From NCBI GenBank assembly GCA_035578155.1, contig JAPWDM010000046.1:1530912-1594911 (forward strand): a stretch of 64,000 bases of DNA, in the 5' to 3' direction. How positions within the stretch are numbered: position 1 is the stretch's first letter; every line of letters begins with the position of its first letter. This stretch comes from Brachynemurus nebulosus. Its lineage: Eukaryota > Arthropoda > Insecta > Neuroptera > Myrmeleontidae. The translations under genes were made by a program, and so were the position numbers. Below the pieces are notes generated by a model that worked only from the letters and a program-made list of their open reading frames with translations, searched no databases and was not told the origin of the DNA. Positions 1-11,637 of the stretch are shown piece by piece.

Positions 1-461
1 ATGTACCATTTTTTGTTTCAATAAAACTAATTTTGTTTTTATTTATGCCCGCCATTTTAGACCTGCCATTTTGAATTTTCAATATAATAATATCAAATTC
101 ATAATCAACGACCTTGAAAACCCTTACATACCATTTTTGTTTTACTCAAACTTTGATTTTTATCCGCTTTTTTTTGGAAATTGGGCCACTGTGCACTGGT
201 TAGTCTTAAACTAGGCTACAAGTTGAAAGTAAAAAGATTTCGAGGATTTCTACAAGTCTGGAAAACAAAGGAACGGAGCGTCGTTATACCGCGTAACTCC
301 GTGAAATTCGATAAGTCATGCCCAGATGCCCAGGTGGCTATAGTTTGTGTAAAAGCGGAGAGGAGACTTATGATGTGATTGTGGGTAGGAAACGGATTTT
401 TTGAAGCTACTGATCCCTCCCCCTCTTTTTATCAAAGAGAGGACGCCACTTTCAAGTCTGA
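1..461. other. Unassigned AT-rich sequence
   Basis: No recognisable gene. An open frame on the plus strand (about 181-378) has no motif or family resemblance that I can see. It directly precedes the hAT relic, so part of it may be decayed transposon sequence, but nothing proves this. Confidence 0.3.
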
Positions 462-584
462 CTACTGAATGTTGCTCTAAAAATCGTTGTAACGCTTTCA
501 ATATCTGTAGCAACTGGAGAAAGAAGTTTCAGTAAACTGAAGCTTATAAAAACCTATTTGAGAATTATAGCTGCGTTATAATTA
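462..584 (+). pseudogene. hAT transposase C-terminal dimerisation relic
   Basis: Frame 3 reads ALKIVVTLSISVATGERSFS followed by KLKLIKTYLR. This is the hallmark of the hAT transposase C-terminal (dimerisation) domain, in the subtype close to TTF/MYM-type zinc-finger proteins. A stop lies just upstream (459-461), and the reading frame ends at TAA soon after KTYLR, where the usual continuation of the domain is missing. Only about 40 residues survive, so this is a dead fragment. No matching terminal inverted repeats were found nearby. The family call rests on this motif alone. Confidence 0.75.
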
Positions 585-2031
585 TAAAAATACTCAAACC
601 TTTCTCTATAATTGTTTCTTATTATTATTATGGTACTTTTTGAATATTAGTATGGTTTATGAAAAAGAATTACTATTTATTTATAAAATAATACTGTAAT
701 CTCTAATCTGTTTTTTTTTTCAACCTCACATATTTATGTAGCACTAGACCTTTTGGTAAATCGGGTACCCTCAGAGAGGGCGCCAACAGCAAAACTTTTT
801 GATTTTAAATGAAAAATGTTAATATTATTTTTATTAATAGTAAGAACACTTTAAAATTGTATTAACTATTGTTTATACCTAATACTATTTTTCATAAATA
901 CAAACTGATTAAATACGAAAACATACTGCCAATAATAATATGGTATAGCTTGTTCATTTCTACTTGACGGCTGGACTTTGAACCTCACGCATATCTGTAT
1001 ATGTGTTAGTGTGCATCAGCATGTGTACAGAGTGTAAGTACACAAATACTACTACAATACTACAATACTACTTACACAAATAGGTTTCTGCGCCGATTTT
1101 GTGACCCGCCAAGTAAAACTGGACAAGCTGTACATATTTATCAATATATTCCGCCTGCGAACTCTAGCGTCAGAAAGTTGTATCTGGATCAAGTACGAGT
1201 TCGGTTGGTCGTCCATTCGGAGGAATACGTATGGAAACGTAATCTAATTCGGAGGAATACGTATGGAAACGGACGAACGATCCAAACAGCTGTGAAGCAA
1301 TACATCCTCGTCCATTGAAAGCGTCTCTTTGTTCGTCCGTTTACATGCGTATTTGTCTGAATTAAAGGGTATAGCAAGATAAGCATAGGGAAATGGCCCC
1401 CATAGCCGATGTTTGTAATAATAATATGTAGTAACATTGGTACCCCAAATGATTACCAAATATAGGGTCATTGACCCTTAACCTTGATTTATCCTTGAAA
1501 TATTAACTAAAATATGTGTAAGTGCTGTAAATTTTCAAACTCAATTTTTTAAAAACTACTCCTATAACTATAACACCAAATTCATCATAATTGAAAAGGC
1601 TGTGGTGAACTGAGCTGGACCTGATAATTTAATTAAGTCTTAATTAAATAAATTTATATTTGTAACACTTTGAAATCTTATACAGCGTTCTTGGAAAAAT
1701 ATTAACATTAAATTTAATTGCTTTAGAACGGTTTGAAATAGCAAAACGGAAACAGTTATCATAAATTAATAATATTAATATATTAAAAATGTTTATGTTA
1801 ATTGGCGACAGACTGTCGATTGCTGATAAAATAAGCCTTGAATACGCTGTTTCTAAGACGCAAAAGGGTGTGGAAGAGTAGCTTTTTGGACGTCGAGCAA
1901 AAGAGTCCTGGTTGAACCCGTGTAAAATGTAGACGTGTTTTGTTAACTTTTATTGTTGGTGAAATCCAATTAAGTGTTGTGTAAAGGGATAACCGTGTCG
2001 ACTCTGCAACGTAAGTACTGGAACGTAACTA
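585..2031. other. Non-coding intronic or intergenic sequence
   Basis: AT-rich sequence without convincing coding potential. The minus-strand frames between 1189 and 1471 overlap a small direct repeat and look like chance. GC content rises around 1080-1330, without a recognisable element. Confidence 0.4.
1216..1272. repeat. Short direct repeat, about 25 bp x2
   Basis: The string ATTCGGAGGAATACGTATGG (continuing AAACG) occurs at 1216 and again at 1248, a 32-bp offset, with an unrelated 7-bp spacer between the copies. Confidence 0.8.
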
Positions 2032-2172
2032 ACAAGGAAATGTATCCAACTGTATCTCTCAGAAATTTTTGAAACTTTGGTGGATTGTAGATTTTATTAA
2101 ATCTAATCACGTGCCATATTTCGTTGGTGCCCATAAGCGGCTTAAGGGGGTAAAACTCACCCCTGAAAATTT
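2032..2172 (+). repeat. Left arm of 140-bp inverted repeat
   Basis: This arm is the reverse complement of 3724-3864 at roughly 90% by eye. It includes the shared core GAAACTTTGGTGGATTGTAG and ends in CCCCTGAAAATTT. The two arms enclose a LINE fragment. They may be the ends of a foldback element, or two inverted copies of one interspersed repeat. Confidence 0.75.
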
Positions 2173-2501
2173 GAGTTTTTTTTCAATTTTCTTAAATATC
2201 TTGGAAATGATAAGAGCTTCGGTAAGGAAACTAGATATATTTCTAAATGGCACTTTAATATCTTTATTATGATACCAAAATTAAAGTTATAAAATCATTA
2301 GGGTTTCATCTCCCACCCCCAACCCCTAAGTTTATCAGGTATTTTTTGGTAAAAGAGAGGCCTGTTTTGTGTAAGTAAAAGAATTTTTAACTAATATATT
2401 TTACATTACACCTTTTTATTTCTTGTTGCATAAAAACACCCTTTGCGAATAGTAACTCGGAAAAAATTTTAACTTTTTGATTTTCGAAATAAACAAAAAA
2501 A

Positions 2502-3430
2502 TGGATACAATCTTACTTAGACAATAGATCACAATTAGTTAATATTCAGAATAGTAAATCGAACATTATAAGCGTAAAGACCGGCGTTCCACAAGGCTCT
2601 ATATTAGGACCAATTCTTTTTATCATTTATATAAATGACTTATCAAATGTCTTTCATGACTCCGTTATAGTTAATTACGCGGACGATACCACTATAGTAT
2701 CCACGGCAAATAATATGGAACAGCATACAAACATTATTAGAAAAAATATTCATACATTAAATAACTATTGTCGAGAAAATGAACTAAAACTAAATGTTGG
2801 TAAGACAAAGCTAATGAACTTTGTTTTAGAGGCCCATCACTTTTTCCGAGCTCCATCATCGAGATGGTCGACCATTACAAATTACTAGGTGTCTGGATCA
2901 GTAGTGATCTGAGTTGGAATAAACACATATCTACTATCTCCGCTAAACTATCAAAAAGTTTATATATCATTAGACGTTATCGTCAAATCTTTGCGGATAT
3001 TGGATTACTTTTTATGTTATATTATGCAGTTATCTATCCTCACTTAAAATATGGTATTCTTTGTTGGGGTAATTCACCGCATATCAAGAATATATTCGTG
3101 ATTCAAAAGAAAGTTATAAGATACATGTTTGGTCTCTCTCAAACTTCGTCATGTAAAAACTTCTTTATAAATTTTAAAATCTTAACGTTACCCTCACTGT
3201 ACATTTATGAAACAGTAAAGTATTTAAAACTTAATACTGATAAATATCAAACACATACTGATGTACACACTTATGATATTAGAAATAAGGAAAAACTGAT
3301 TATTCCACAACACAGTTTATCAAAAACTGATAACAGTTTTCATATAATGTCAATAAAAATATTTAAAAAATTTACGGAACGATCTAAAAAATGCAAAAGA
3401 TACAAAATATTTAAAAGATTATTTAACTGA
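2502..3430 (+). pseudogene. LINE reverse transcriptase, 5'-truncated, frameshifted
   Basis: RT of a Jockey/CR1-like non-LTR retrotransposon. Frame 3 from 2502 gives GVPQGSILGP, then YADD (the catalytic motif, one residue from the usual FADD), then NELKLNVGKTKLM. A frameshift near 2850-2870 moves the reading frame to 2864-3430, which contains YKLLGVWI, the post-RT region with LKYGILCWG, and a lysine-rich C-terminus ending in TGA at 3428-3430. The whole upstream part (ORF1, endonuclease, early RT motifs) is missing, as expected from 5' truncation. It resembles the RT at 35.5-37.2 kb in order and motifs and is probably a related family. Confidence 0.85.
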
Positions 3431-3548
3431 AAAATGTTTTTATAGTTTAAAAGATATACTCAATTAAGTTTTATTGTATTGACGAATCAAATGTCTATCA
3501 TTGTAGACTAATTTTTGATAAATAAATTATTATTATTATTATTATTAT
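3431..3548 (+). mobile_element. LINE 3' UTR with AATAAA and (TTA)n tail
   Basis: The RT stop is followed by about 95 bp, then AATAAA (3521-3526) running into (TTA)n at 3527-3548. A microsatellite tail instead of poly(A) is known for I- and CR1-like LINEs and marks the 3' end of this copy. Confidence 0.65.
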
Positions 3549-3723
3549 GGTCAAAGGATCTCGTATTTTAGTAATGAATTGTTACAAACTTGCGATATAC
3601 TTTAAAGTACATAATTTAGAAGAAAAAAATACACTGCACCCTTCCCCCCTCCATGTTTACTGATATCTTCACAAATTTTATTTATTTATTTATTATTATT
3701 TGTCTGTACAATTGTCAATTATC

Positions 3724-3864
3724 AAATTTTCAGGGGTCAGTGTCACCCCCTTAAACCGCTTATGGGCACGAACGAAATATGGCTCGTGATTAGTTTTAAT
3801 AAGATCTACAATCCACCAAAGTTTCAAAAATTTTTGTGAGATACAGTTGGATACCTTTCCTTGT
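3724..3864 (-). repeat. Right arm of 140-bp inverted repeat
   Basis: Mirror copy of 2032-2172. Differences are scattered substitutions (for example the run after CTTAAGGGGG), so the two arms have diverged independently. Confidence 0.75.
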
Positions 3865-4907
3865 AAGAGTTTTTTCACTTTTATTTTATTTTATTTATAT
3901 TATTTGTCTTAAACTTGTAACAATGACAATGATTATTATTTCTATAATTGATTTCATATTTTATTTTGATTTTTAATTTCAATTTATTTTTCATTCTATG
4001 ATTTACCTTAATGGTTATAATGGTTAATGGTTCTGATTTTAATGAGCTTTGATACGGTGTAAGTAGATAAGATGCACAGCTCCTATAATTAGAAAATATT
4101 GCTGTTATTACCTATTATATAATATTCGATAAGTCAATTATTATTCAAACAGCGCATCTTCAATTATGATAAGCTTTGCTGTAGCATAAGTAGATGGACT
4201 AAACAATATACTGCATTTTGTTGAACGGTGTGGGTATACTAGAAATTTATAAAAAATTTAATTTTTTTTGTACAGTTATTCCTAAGCACTCTTTTCTACG
4301 GTTAATACATACCATATACTAAATAAATTGTTTATTACTTAAAAAGCGCCTCTTCAATTTTGATGAAATTTGGTGTGCTGTAAGTACATAAGGTAAGCAA
4401 TATTCTGTATTTTTTTAAAGGTGTAAGTATACTAGAATCACTAAAAAATAAAATATATTGCTTATGCAATTATTTTGAACTTTTAAAATTTAGGGAAAAA
4501 TATCAAAAAATATATAATATAGTACCAAGTGTTACCTAAAGAACCCTTCGGGGTAAAGAGGGGTAAAAGTGCCTAAATGGAAAATTAAAAAACTAATAGT
4601 AGCATTAAGTGCGCAATGTGATAGTAAGTCTTATATATTAATATTTAAGTGAAATTCGAATATTTCACTTAAGTGGTTTTACCCGAAAACGATTACTTGA
4701 ACGACCATCCTTATGTGAATAAAAACGCTACTTTTTCAAAAAATTCTTTTATATATGATATATGATGTTTCGTCAGAAAACTAAATTAGATCATGTAATA
4801 CGAGTTTGAATTGTATTGGATTAATATTTTTTCCATTAACTATTTTGTAATATTTTAGGGGACTAAATAATTGTAACCAATCTTTTTGGATTTAACTGAT
4901 TTTAATA

Positions 4908-4941
<34 letters not shown>

Positions 4942-5948
4942 AATAAAAAAATACAAAAAATTTTTAAACGCATTTTATTAAAAACTACATTTTTAAATCG
5001 GCTGTCATGCTGCAGCACGTAACTCTCTATTAACTACAACGTAGGTATAAGAGCGGGTTGAAAGCGTAATAATTTTTGTTTAATCCCTAAACCTAAAAAA
5101 TTCACTCTTTTTAAATCTCAATCCTATTTTACAGACAAAAGTAACAAAAAAAATGAGATTTTTGGATTTTTTCAAAAGCTTACAGCTTCTTATTTTCTTT
5201 CTAAACCTATGTAATTTTAGGTTAAGGAACTCAGAAAATTTGTTTTCTTCAAAACCGCGTTCGATTTTTTAATTTCTGACGACTCGTTGAAGCTGTGTGC
5301 TGACAACTACAAGAGATGTTTGTTTGAAGCGTCGACTTTGACACTACATATAAAATGCATCGTCATCAGGAAAAAGGAAGTTAAAATTTTCTTTGATAAA
5401 TGCCTAATAATGTGTACATATAAGGTTTCAAATCGATTGTATATAAGGTTTTTTTTAGAAAAAATTATTGAAAATGTGTCTTTTTTCAGTTTCTAAACCT
5501 GAATAACCCCTTAAAACAAGTTTTAATAGTTATTTTCTGTCATCTAAAACTAATAAAATATTGGAGCGGTTTAGAATATTTTTAAATAAAAATTATAGTA
5601 ATCCAAAGAAGAGAAAAGAAAAGCTTGCCTGGAATAAATAATAGTTCAAATTGCGTAATTGATATTATGTAAAAATTTCTTAATATGGTATATAAATCAA
5701 GTTAGTGGTTTTTCCGTTTATTATAACACTGAAATTAAAATTTATCAAGTAGTACTAATTCTTTATAGTACTTATACTTTTGCTTTTCGTTATGCAACTA
5801 GTACCATAAGGTACTACTTCTCATATGTATCTCTTAACAGTGTAATAAAATAGGATTCTGTGATTCAGTCGTACATAAAATATTGTATTTTACACTTCAA
5901 TTAAGTTTTGTAGAAATATGATTTTAATTACTTTCAATTTTATTGCAG
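3865..5948. other. AT-rich intron-like sequence upstream of the exon
   Basis: No coding signal. It contains two similar stretches near 4030-4100 and 4350-4400 about a 'GATAAAATTTG/GAGCTTTGATACGGTG-TAAGTA' theme, and a poly(A) run at 4909-4940. Short frames at 5287-5496 and 5659-5853 have no family features. If the exon at 5949 is real, this is the end of its upstream intron. Confidence 0.4.
4909..4940. repeat. Poly(A) run, about 32 nt
   Basis: Uninterrupted adenines. This could be the tail of a plus-strand retroposed copy, but no source gene or element is recognisable immediately upstream. Confidence 0.7.
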
Positions 5949-6035
5949 ACTATAACAATTATAAAGAACGAAACTAGTTTTTCTTGTGAAGGAAGGCCTT
6001 CTGGTTATTATGCAGATGTAGAAACTGGCTGCCAG
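5949..6035 (+). CDS. Internal exon of a chitin-binding (CBM14) cuticle-type protein
   Basis: This is the only clear host coding sequence. Acceptor TTTTATTGCAG ends at 5948 and donor CAG/GTAAGT begins at 6036. The 87-bp exon is open in phase 0 for 29 codons and ends SCEGRPSGYYADVETGCQ. This is the start of a type-2 chitin-binding (peritrophin-A/CBM14) domain as found in CPAP1-like cuticular proteins. Cys1 and Cys2 are separated by 14 residues, the family spacing, and GYYAD-x-ETGCQ is the characteristic block. Such proteins are secreted and bind chitin in cuticle or tracheal matrix. Cys3 to Cys6 must lie in following exons, and the signal peptide in an earlier exon; neither is identified here. 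By family pattern the next residues should be V/I-F/Y-H-x-C. The CPAP1 assignment rather than another peritrophin is inference. Confidence 0.85.
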
Positions 6036-6884
6036 GTAAGTTTTCCTATTAAAATTTTTAAGTAGTTGTAAATTTTCCAGATAATGTTGAAATAAATCGG
6101 ACTTCTTATTCGTAGGCTTTTCGGGCATTTTTTGTCAATAAAATGAGTTTTTTGCCAGAATTAAGCAATTTTTTAAAAGTTTTTTTTACACCAATCGAAG
6201 AAAAAGGCAAATTACGTAAAAAATATTTTTGGAACATTGCTCTAAGTAAATCACTTTTTGTGAGAAATTAGAAAATATGTTGAAAGAAATCACTTTCCTT
6301 TACACTCACACTCACAGTCAAATTAATTTTTTCTACTTCTGTTGAAGAACACACTCATTATATATCTGTTAATTGTTGAGAAAGTTAGGCATTATTCAAA
6401 GGTGTGGAGGAATGTTCATTACTCAATACCCTCTTGACCCTTGAAATCACAGTATTAATCATTATTCCATGGGTTTGCGATTGTTTTGTGTATATGTGTA
6501 TGTATCAAGTTTTAATTTAATATATGTTGCCTAGTAACGTTCAAGTAAATAAAGTAGTTTGTTTTGTTTTGATCGTTTTATACATAATATACAAACTTTT
6601 AATGAAATTAGAAATAGATTAAAAATTTATATTCAATTTTATTTAAATCAAAAAGGAAAAAATTCGTAGAAAAAATATCGTATTCTACTCGCTTGCAATG
6701 GCTATTACTCACTCAGATGCATTACGCTTCATCTTCGTGATTAATAACTATCATTACTAGCTCGTTGAATAATATACTATTGTCTCATGTTTTGCAATTC
6801 TACACTCGAGAAAAGTGCCTTGTCATGATTTTTTTAATCCAAGTTAGCGATTCAGCTATATTTTATTTCTCCCAGTTGAATAAG

Positions 6885-6975
<91 letters not shown>

Positions 6976-8801
6976 TCAATTTTTTTGAGAAGAATTATCA
7001 AGCATATTTGTTTTCTGTCAGAGTATGGTCAGAATTTAGATTATGTTTACACCTAATTACAATTATTAAGATTCTGCTACAAATGCATAAAAATTACGTT
7101 AAACCATATTGAAACAATAATATTTTAACGTAAATTTCTGCCTGATTGAGAATACTATTAATAATAAATTGGAACGTATAAACTAAGCATTTTGAACATT
7201 CAATTTTTTTTTGTCAACAAAAAAAAAAAATTTTAATTTTGACACATTCATTCATACATTTCGTTTTGGAAATAATAAAAAATTTTAAGGCGAATCATTT
7301 AAAAAGAGTTAATCTAATAAATTAAAGGCAAACATTTACATATTTTAACACATGTGTAAAGAAAATTTTAGAGTTTACAATTTTTTGAAAAAATTTAATA
7401 AAATTTTTACATACAACTCATAATTGTTTATTTTTACAACTTCTGTATTTCTTTAACTGGTTTATTATTAAATTTTCTTTTAGAATTTTATTCTTTACGG
7501 AAGAAAATCTTCGTCATCTAATATACATTTTTAAAATATCCCTAATCATAACAAATAAAATCTACGTAAAAAAATCTAATTGACCTACTGTTTCCCAATT
7601 TTCTAGTATTAAGTCTAGGGGTAGTTAACTAGGGAGTGATTGTGTCGACATTTTAATGTAAAATATGGTAATTTTAACCGTCTTCAAGAGAACGTTTCGA
7701 TTTTAACAATGAAAAAATTTTAAAAAGTGTTTTAGTTTTGCCAGCATTGCCAGAAAGGGACTGAAATATTTTAGATGTTGATATATACAAAAAATGCAAA
7801 AAATATTAGTGTGTTAAGTACTTGGTAGACTTATAGGTTTTATGGGTGTTTTTTTTTTTTTTTTTTTTTTTTTTTTAGTAGGATAACTTTTTATAGATAT
7901 ATCTGTGACTAAGGTTGCCACCATTTTTTAAGAAAATAAAGTATTTTTAGAATTTTTTGCAAAAAATGAAGCACAATTAACTAAAAAAAAGTACACGTTC
8001 CCATATTTTTAAGATTTTGTAGTACAAGATAGTACAAGTATCCTTATAAATTCATCATATCTGTCATTGCATTTACTATCTTACTCCCACTTGACCACTT
8101 TAAAATAGTCAGTGTCAGATCTTACACAATTTAATAAACAGTATCGTCGTGACTTTTTAAAATTCATTTAAGATATTTATATTGCTAGTGATATTTGAAT
8201 TATTTATAACTAATAAATTGAATTTTGCAGATTGATGTTTTTGTAGATAAAAAAAAATAATTCTAGGTGGCGTCTGTATTAGACAGAAGTCTGAAAAACG
8301 GACGTAGAATCTCACTCTTATTAATTATTATGTCTTGTAGTCTTTTGAAAAATTATTTGTTGAAGTAAAATAAGTTAATAGGAGGAAATTCACTGTTATA
8401 CATATGCTGCGACAAGGGTACTTTTTATTTACAAGCTTTTATTCAACTTCACTTGTTTGTATGTATGTATCTTTGTGTGTTTAGTACAAGCCTTGGAATC
8501 AGGATATAACCAAGTTTTAATTGAGCTAGAGGTTTCAAATTCTGCATACGTGTATAACTTCGATGACAATGCAACACTGTTTAATCACTATAAATTGCCC
8601 TAAGTTCCTTAAAACTAAAATTTTTGATTTTTAGTTTTGTTTCTTTTTTGAGATTTCGAACAGTCAAATATTATCTGTTGCAATTTTTAGTTTCTCTAGT
8701 TACTTACGTTTACATTAGAGTAGAATAACCGGTCAAAATATAGGTAATAATTACTATTATAATTTTTTTGATTTTGATCATTTTTAAAAGTTTTAATTTT
8801 T
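6036..8801. other. Intron-like sequence after the exon
   Basis: It begins with the GTAAGT donor. No further exon with both good splice sites and an open, family-consistent frame was seen. It holds a (TA)n tract (6886-6971), a T-run (7851-7877), and a short stretch at 8404-8420 (TGCTGCGACAAGGGTA) related to the repeat family described from 9.8 kb onward. Other short frames are (TA)n read-through. Confidence 0.4.
6886..6971. repeat. (TA)n microsatellite
   Basis: About 86 bp of uninterrupted TA. Any open frame here encodes only alternating Tyr/Ile and is an artefact. Confidence 0.95.
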
Positions 8802-8915
8802 TAGCGAATTTCCAAAACTGGAAATACGATTTTACGGTCTTCATCATCTCGCGACTTGAGCCCGGGACCATAACAGAAATATGTTTTGAGGGCCCTAGAA
8901 CACGAAAATGATATC

Positions 8916-8918
<3 letters not shown>
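8802..8918 (+). repeat. (TA)n-linked interspersed repeat, copy 1
   Basis: Recognisable by TTTTAGCGAATTTCCA at one end, the block CGACTTGAGCCCGGGACCAT, then CAGAAATATGTTTTGAGG, and ending directly in (TA)n. It shares this order with 9360-9488 and with the reverse complement of 41723-41845, and partly with 10021-10100. Confidence 0.75.

Positions 8919-8994
<76 letters not shown>
8919..8994. repeat. (TA)n microsatellite
   Basis: About 76 bp of TA directly attached to the end of (TA)n-linked repeat copy 1. Confidence 0.95.
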
Positions 8995-8998
<4 letters not shown>

Positions 8999-9359
8999 GT
9001 TCGATTCTTACATCGTTGAAAAGACAGAAACAATTATGAAGAAAATGTTCTTATAATTTTCTTTCTATGTTAAGTAGTTTTCGAGAAAATTGTAATTTTT
9101 TAATTTTCGGTTACTAATCCTCTCTTTGTCAGTGTAATATAGAAAACTAGAAACTTTTTTATATATTTTTACCTAAAACAAATGGTAGTGCTTCAAAATG
9201 TGTGTATTATAACAATAATTCTGTCTCATTTTTTAAAATTATAATTAACGAGATTTTTTAAGTATATATTATAACAAAGGAACTTTGTTATGATGTCTGC
9301 ATTGAGAGAGAGAACGTAATATATATATTTGCATACCGTAAAACCGTCTAGAGCCGGAC

Positions 9360-9488
9360 ACTTTTTAGCGAATTTCCAGAATGGAAGCTCGCTATTACAG
9401 CCACTGTCATGACGCGACTTGAACCCGGGACCATGGCAGAAATTTGTTTTGAGGTCCCTAGAAACCGAAAATAATATTCACCAAAATT
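9360..9488 (+). repeat. (TA)n-linked interspersed repeat, copy 2
   Basis: Same order as copy 1: TTAGCGAATTTCCAGAATGG, then CGACTTGAACCCGGGACCAT, then GCAGAAATTTGTTTTGAGGT, then TA repeats. It lies just inside the left end of the 9336-11635 element, so it is either part of that element or nested in it. Confidence 0.75.
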
Positions 9489-9490
9489 TA

Positions 9491-9521
<31 letters not shown>

Positions 9522-9535
9522 ATATATATATATAT
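9489..9535. repeat. (TA)n microsatellite, interrupted
   Basis: TA repeats with two or three TG interruptions, continuing from copy 2. Confidence 0.9.
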
Positions 9536-9960
9536 GTGTCCGCACGATAACTCTCGAACGAAATGTCCTAGGTTTACGAAATTTGGTGAAAATGTTGGAA
9601 GTCCCAAACCGTTGGACAAGTTCGTTAGCCAGACACGTCGGATGCCAGGAACATGGTGTTTGTTCTTGCAAAAAATTAGTTTTTTGCCAAAATTTCCACT
9701 TATTTAAAAATTTTTGCGAAATTTTTTTACATCATTTAAACGACGAAAAAAAATTACATAAAAAAGGTCTTTAAACTATTATTCTATGTCAACTAGTTTC
9801 CGAGAAAATTTAATTTTTATAAAAGGGCATTCGCTATGTTATGCAGGATGCTGCGACAGGGGTATACCTATATGCATAATTATATGAAAGAATGTGTTTG
9901 TGGTACAGGAAGATACAGATTGTATATAAGTCATATACGTCATACATATGTATATGTTTG

Positions 9961-10763
9961 TATGTTACTTATATGCCGTTTTTTAGGGTTCCGAAGAAAG
10001 TTCTATTTTTTAGAGCTCCGAAATAAATCTCCCGAGACTATAATAGAAATTTGTTTTGGGGTCCCTAGAAACCAAAAATAATATTCACTAAAATTTATGT
10101 ATTAAATTTATATTTAGTCCCACACCGTTGGACAAATTCGTTAGCCAGCCATGTCGGATGCCTAGAACATGGTTTTTTTGACCATTTTTCGTGAAAACAA
10201 TTAGTTTTTTGCCAAAATTTTCTAAAGTTAAAAATTTTTTTGACATTTATTTACACCATTAGAAAGAGGAGGAAAAATCACTTAAAAGGGTGAAAAATCA
10301 CAGAAAAACGGATTTTTATAAACGGAAATTCGCTATGTTATGCAGGATGCTGCGACAGGGGTATGTTACTTATATGCCGTTTTTTAGGGTTCCGAAGAAA
10401 GTTCTATTTTTTAGAGCTCCGAAATAAATCTCCCGAGACTATAATAGAAATTTGTTTTGGGGTCCCTAGAAACCAAAAATAATATTCACTAAAATTTATG
10501 TATTAAATTTATATTTAGTCCCACACCGTTGGACAAATTCGTTAGCCAGCCATGTCGGATGCCTAGAACATGGTTTTTTTGACCATTTTTCGTGAAAAAA
10601 AATTAGTTTTTTGCCAAAATTTTCTAAAGTTAAAAATTTTTTTGACATTTATTTACACCATTAGAAAGAGGAGGAAAAATCACTTAAAAGGGTGAAAAAT
10701 CACAGAAAAACGGATTTTTATAAACGGAAATTGGCTATGTTATGCAGGATGCTGCGACAGGGG
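9961..10763 (+). repeat. 401-bp tandem duplication
   Basis: 9961-10361 is repeated at 10362-10763 with only a few differences (one extra A near 10600 and isolated substitutions). Each unit contains CCGAGACTATAATAGAAATT with the GGTCCCTAGAAACC block of the (TA)n-linked repeat, then CCACACCGTTGGACAAATTC, and ends TGCAGGATGCTGCGACAGGG. A more diverged relative of the middle part lies at 9580-9700, and an inverted piece of the end at about 23637-23680. Near-identity suggests the duplication is recent. Confidence 0.9.
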
Positions 10764-11637
10764 TATTTACATTTTTTGGTATAGTTTTATGTTTATACAT
10801 GTTTCCTTCATAGATATTACCAATAAAAGTATTACCATTAGAAAGAGCGTATATTTTTTGTTATATCCCTGACCCATTTGTTTCATTATAAGTAAAAATA
10901 AACAAAAATAAAAAATAATTATTAAGTGTCCGGGTCTACACCCCAAATCCGTCTTGACCCGGACACTTATTTAAATAATGTAATAACATGCAAAATAACC
11001 TGTCCCGTCGGGTTTAGGACAGTGTTTTATATCGTCTGATGTCTTTGAACCTGTCAAAGACCTCAAAATATTTTGTGGGAAGGGAGAGGGGGCAATGCAT
11101 AGTATGCCTCTGTATAAACATACGATATGACACCAGAAGGAGGCATAAACCGCGTAATTCTGAGGGGGAATATTAACGTATGAACATTGGGAGTTACAAC
11201 TGGTGCGAATCGCGGCCATAGTGTAATAAACTGATGTGTCCGGGTCTAAGCGGATATACATATATAGCATGTATTTTTTTATATATACATCGAATATAAC
11301 TTCAAACATCATTAAATGTTGCGCGATAAAATTCTGAATACATACATGTCAAAACTAAAACAATATAACAATTATGACGAAAATTACATGTCTAAGTTAG
11401 ATACACATTTTATTTCTTTGAAAAACTGTAGGATAGTAATCCTGTAAAATGAAATAGTAAATGTTGAAATCCGTAGTTTTTATTGGTATAGCTGTTTAGA
11501 GGATGTTTTTCTCTCTCTAATGACGTCAAGAATAAGTGTTTATTGTTGCAGGTTAATGTAGAAATTATCTAATTTGAAGATTGGTGCAAAGTGTCCGGGT
11601 CTAGACCCCCTGTCCGGGCCTAGACGGTTTTACGGTA

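Larger units (their letters stand above)
9336..11635. mobile_element. 2.3-kb terminal-inverted-repeat element with TA flanks
   Basis: The left end CCGTAAAACCGTCTAG (9336) and right end CTAGACGGTTTTACGG (to 11635) are inverted repeats extending inward as CCGGACA, nearly perfect over about 27 bp, each flanked by TA (9334-9335, 11636-11637). A subterminal motif GTGTCCGGGTCTA recurs at 10926, 11236 and 11591 and inverted near 9351 and 10956, a layout typical of transposase-binding sites. No transposase is recognisable; the minus-strand frame 10971-11312 has no known motif. TA target use fits the Tc1/mariner superfamily and some others, but the family is not assignable from the ends alone. Confidence 0.65.

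Noticed and set aside
181..378. Small plus-strand open frame
   Set aside because: No motif, no splice context, no ribosome or promoter evidence; length is within chance.
6765..7112. Open frames over (TA)n tracts (also near 8710-9033, 35228-35425, 47668-47886, 59779-60112)
   Set aside because: They encode only Ile-Tyr repeats; the frames are open because TA repeats lack stops in two frames.
10971..11312. 113-codon minus-strand frame inside the TIR element as a transposase
   Set aside because: No DDE motifs or HTH pattern could be seen.
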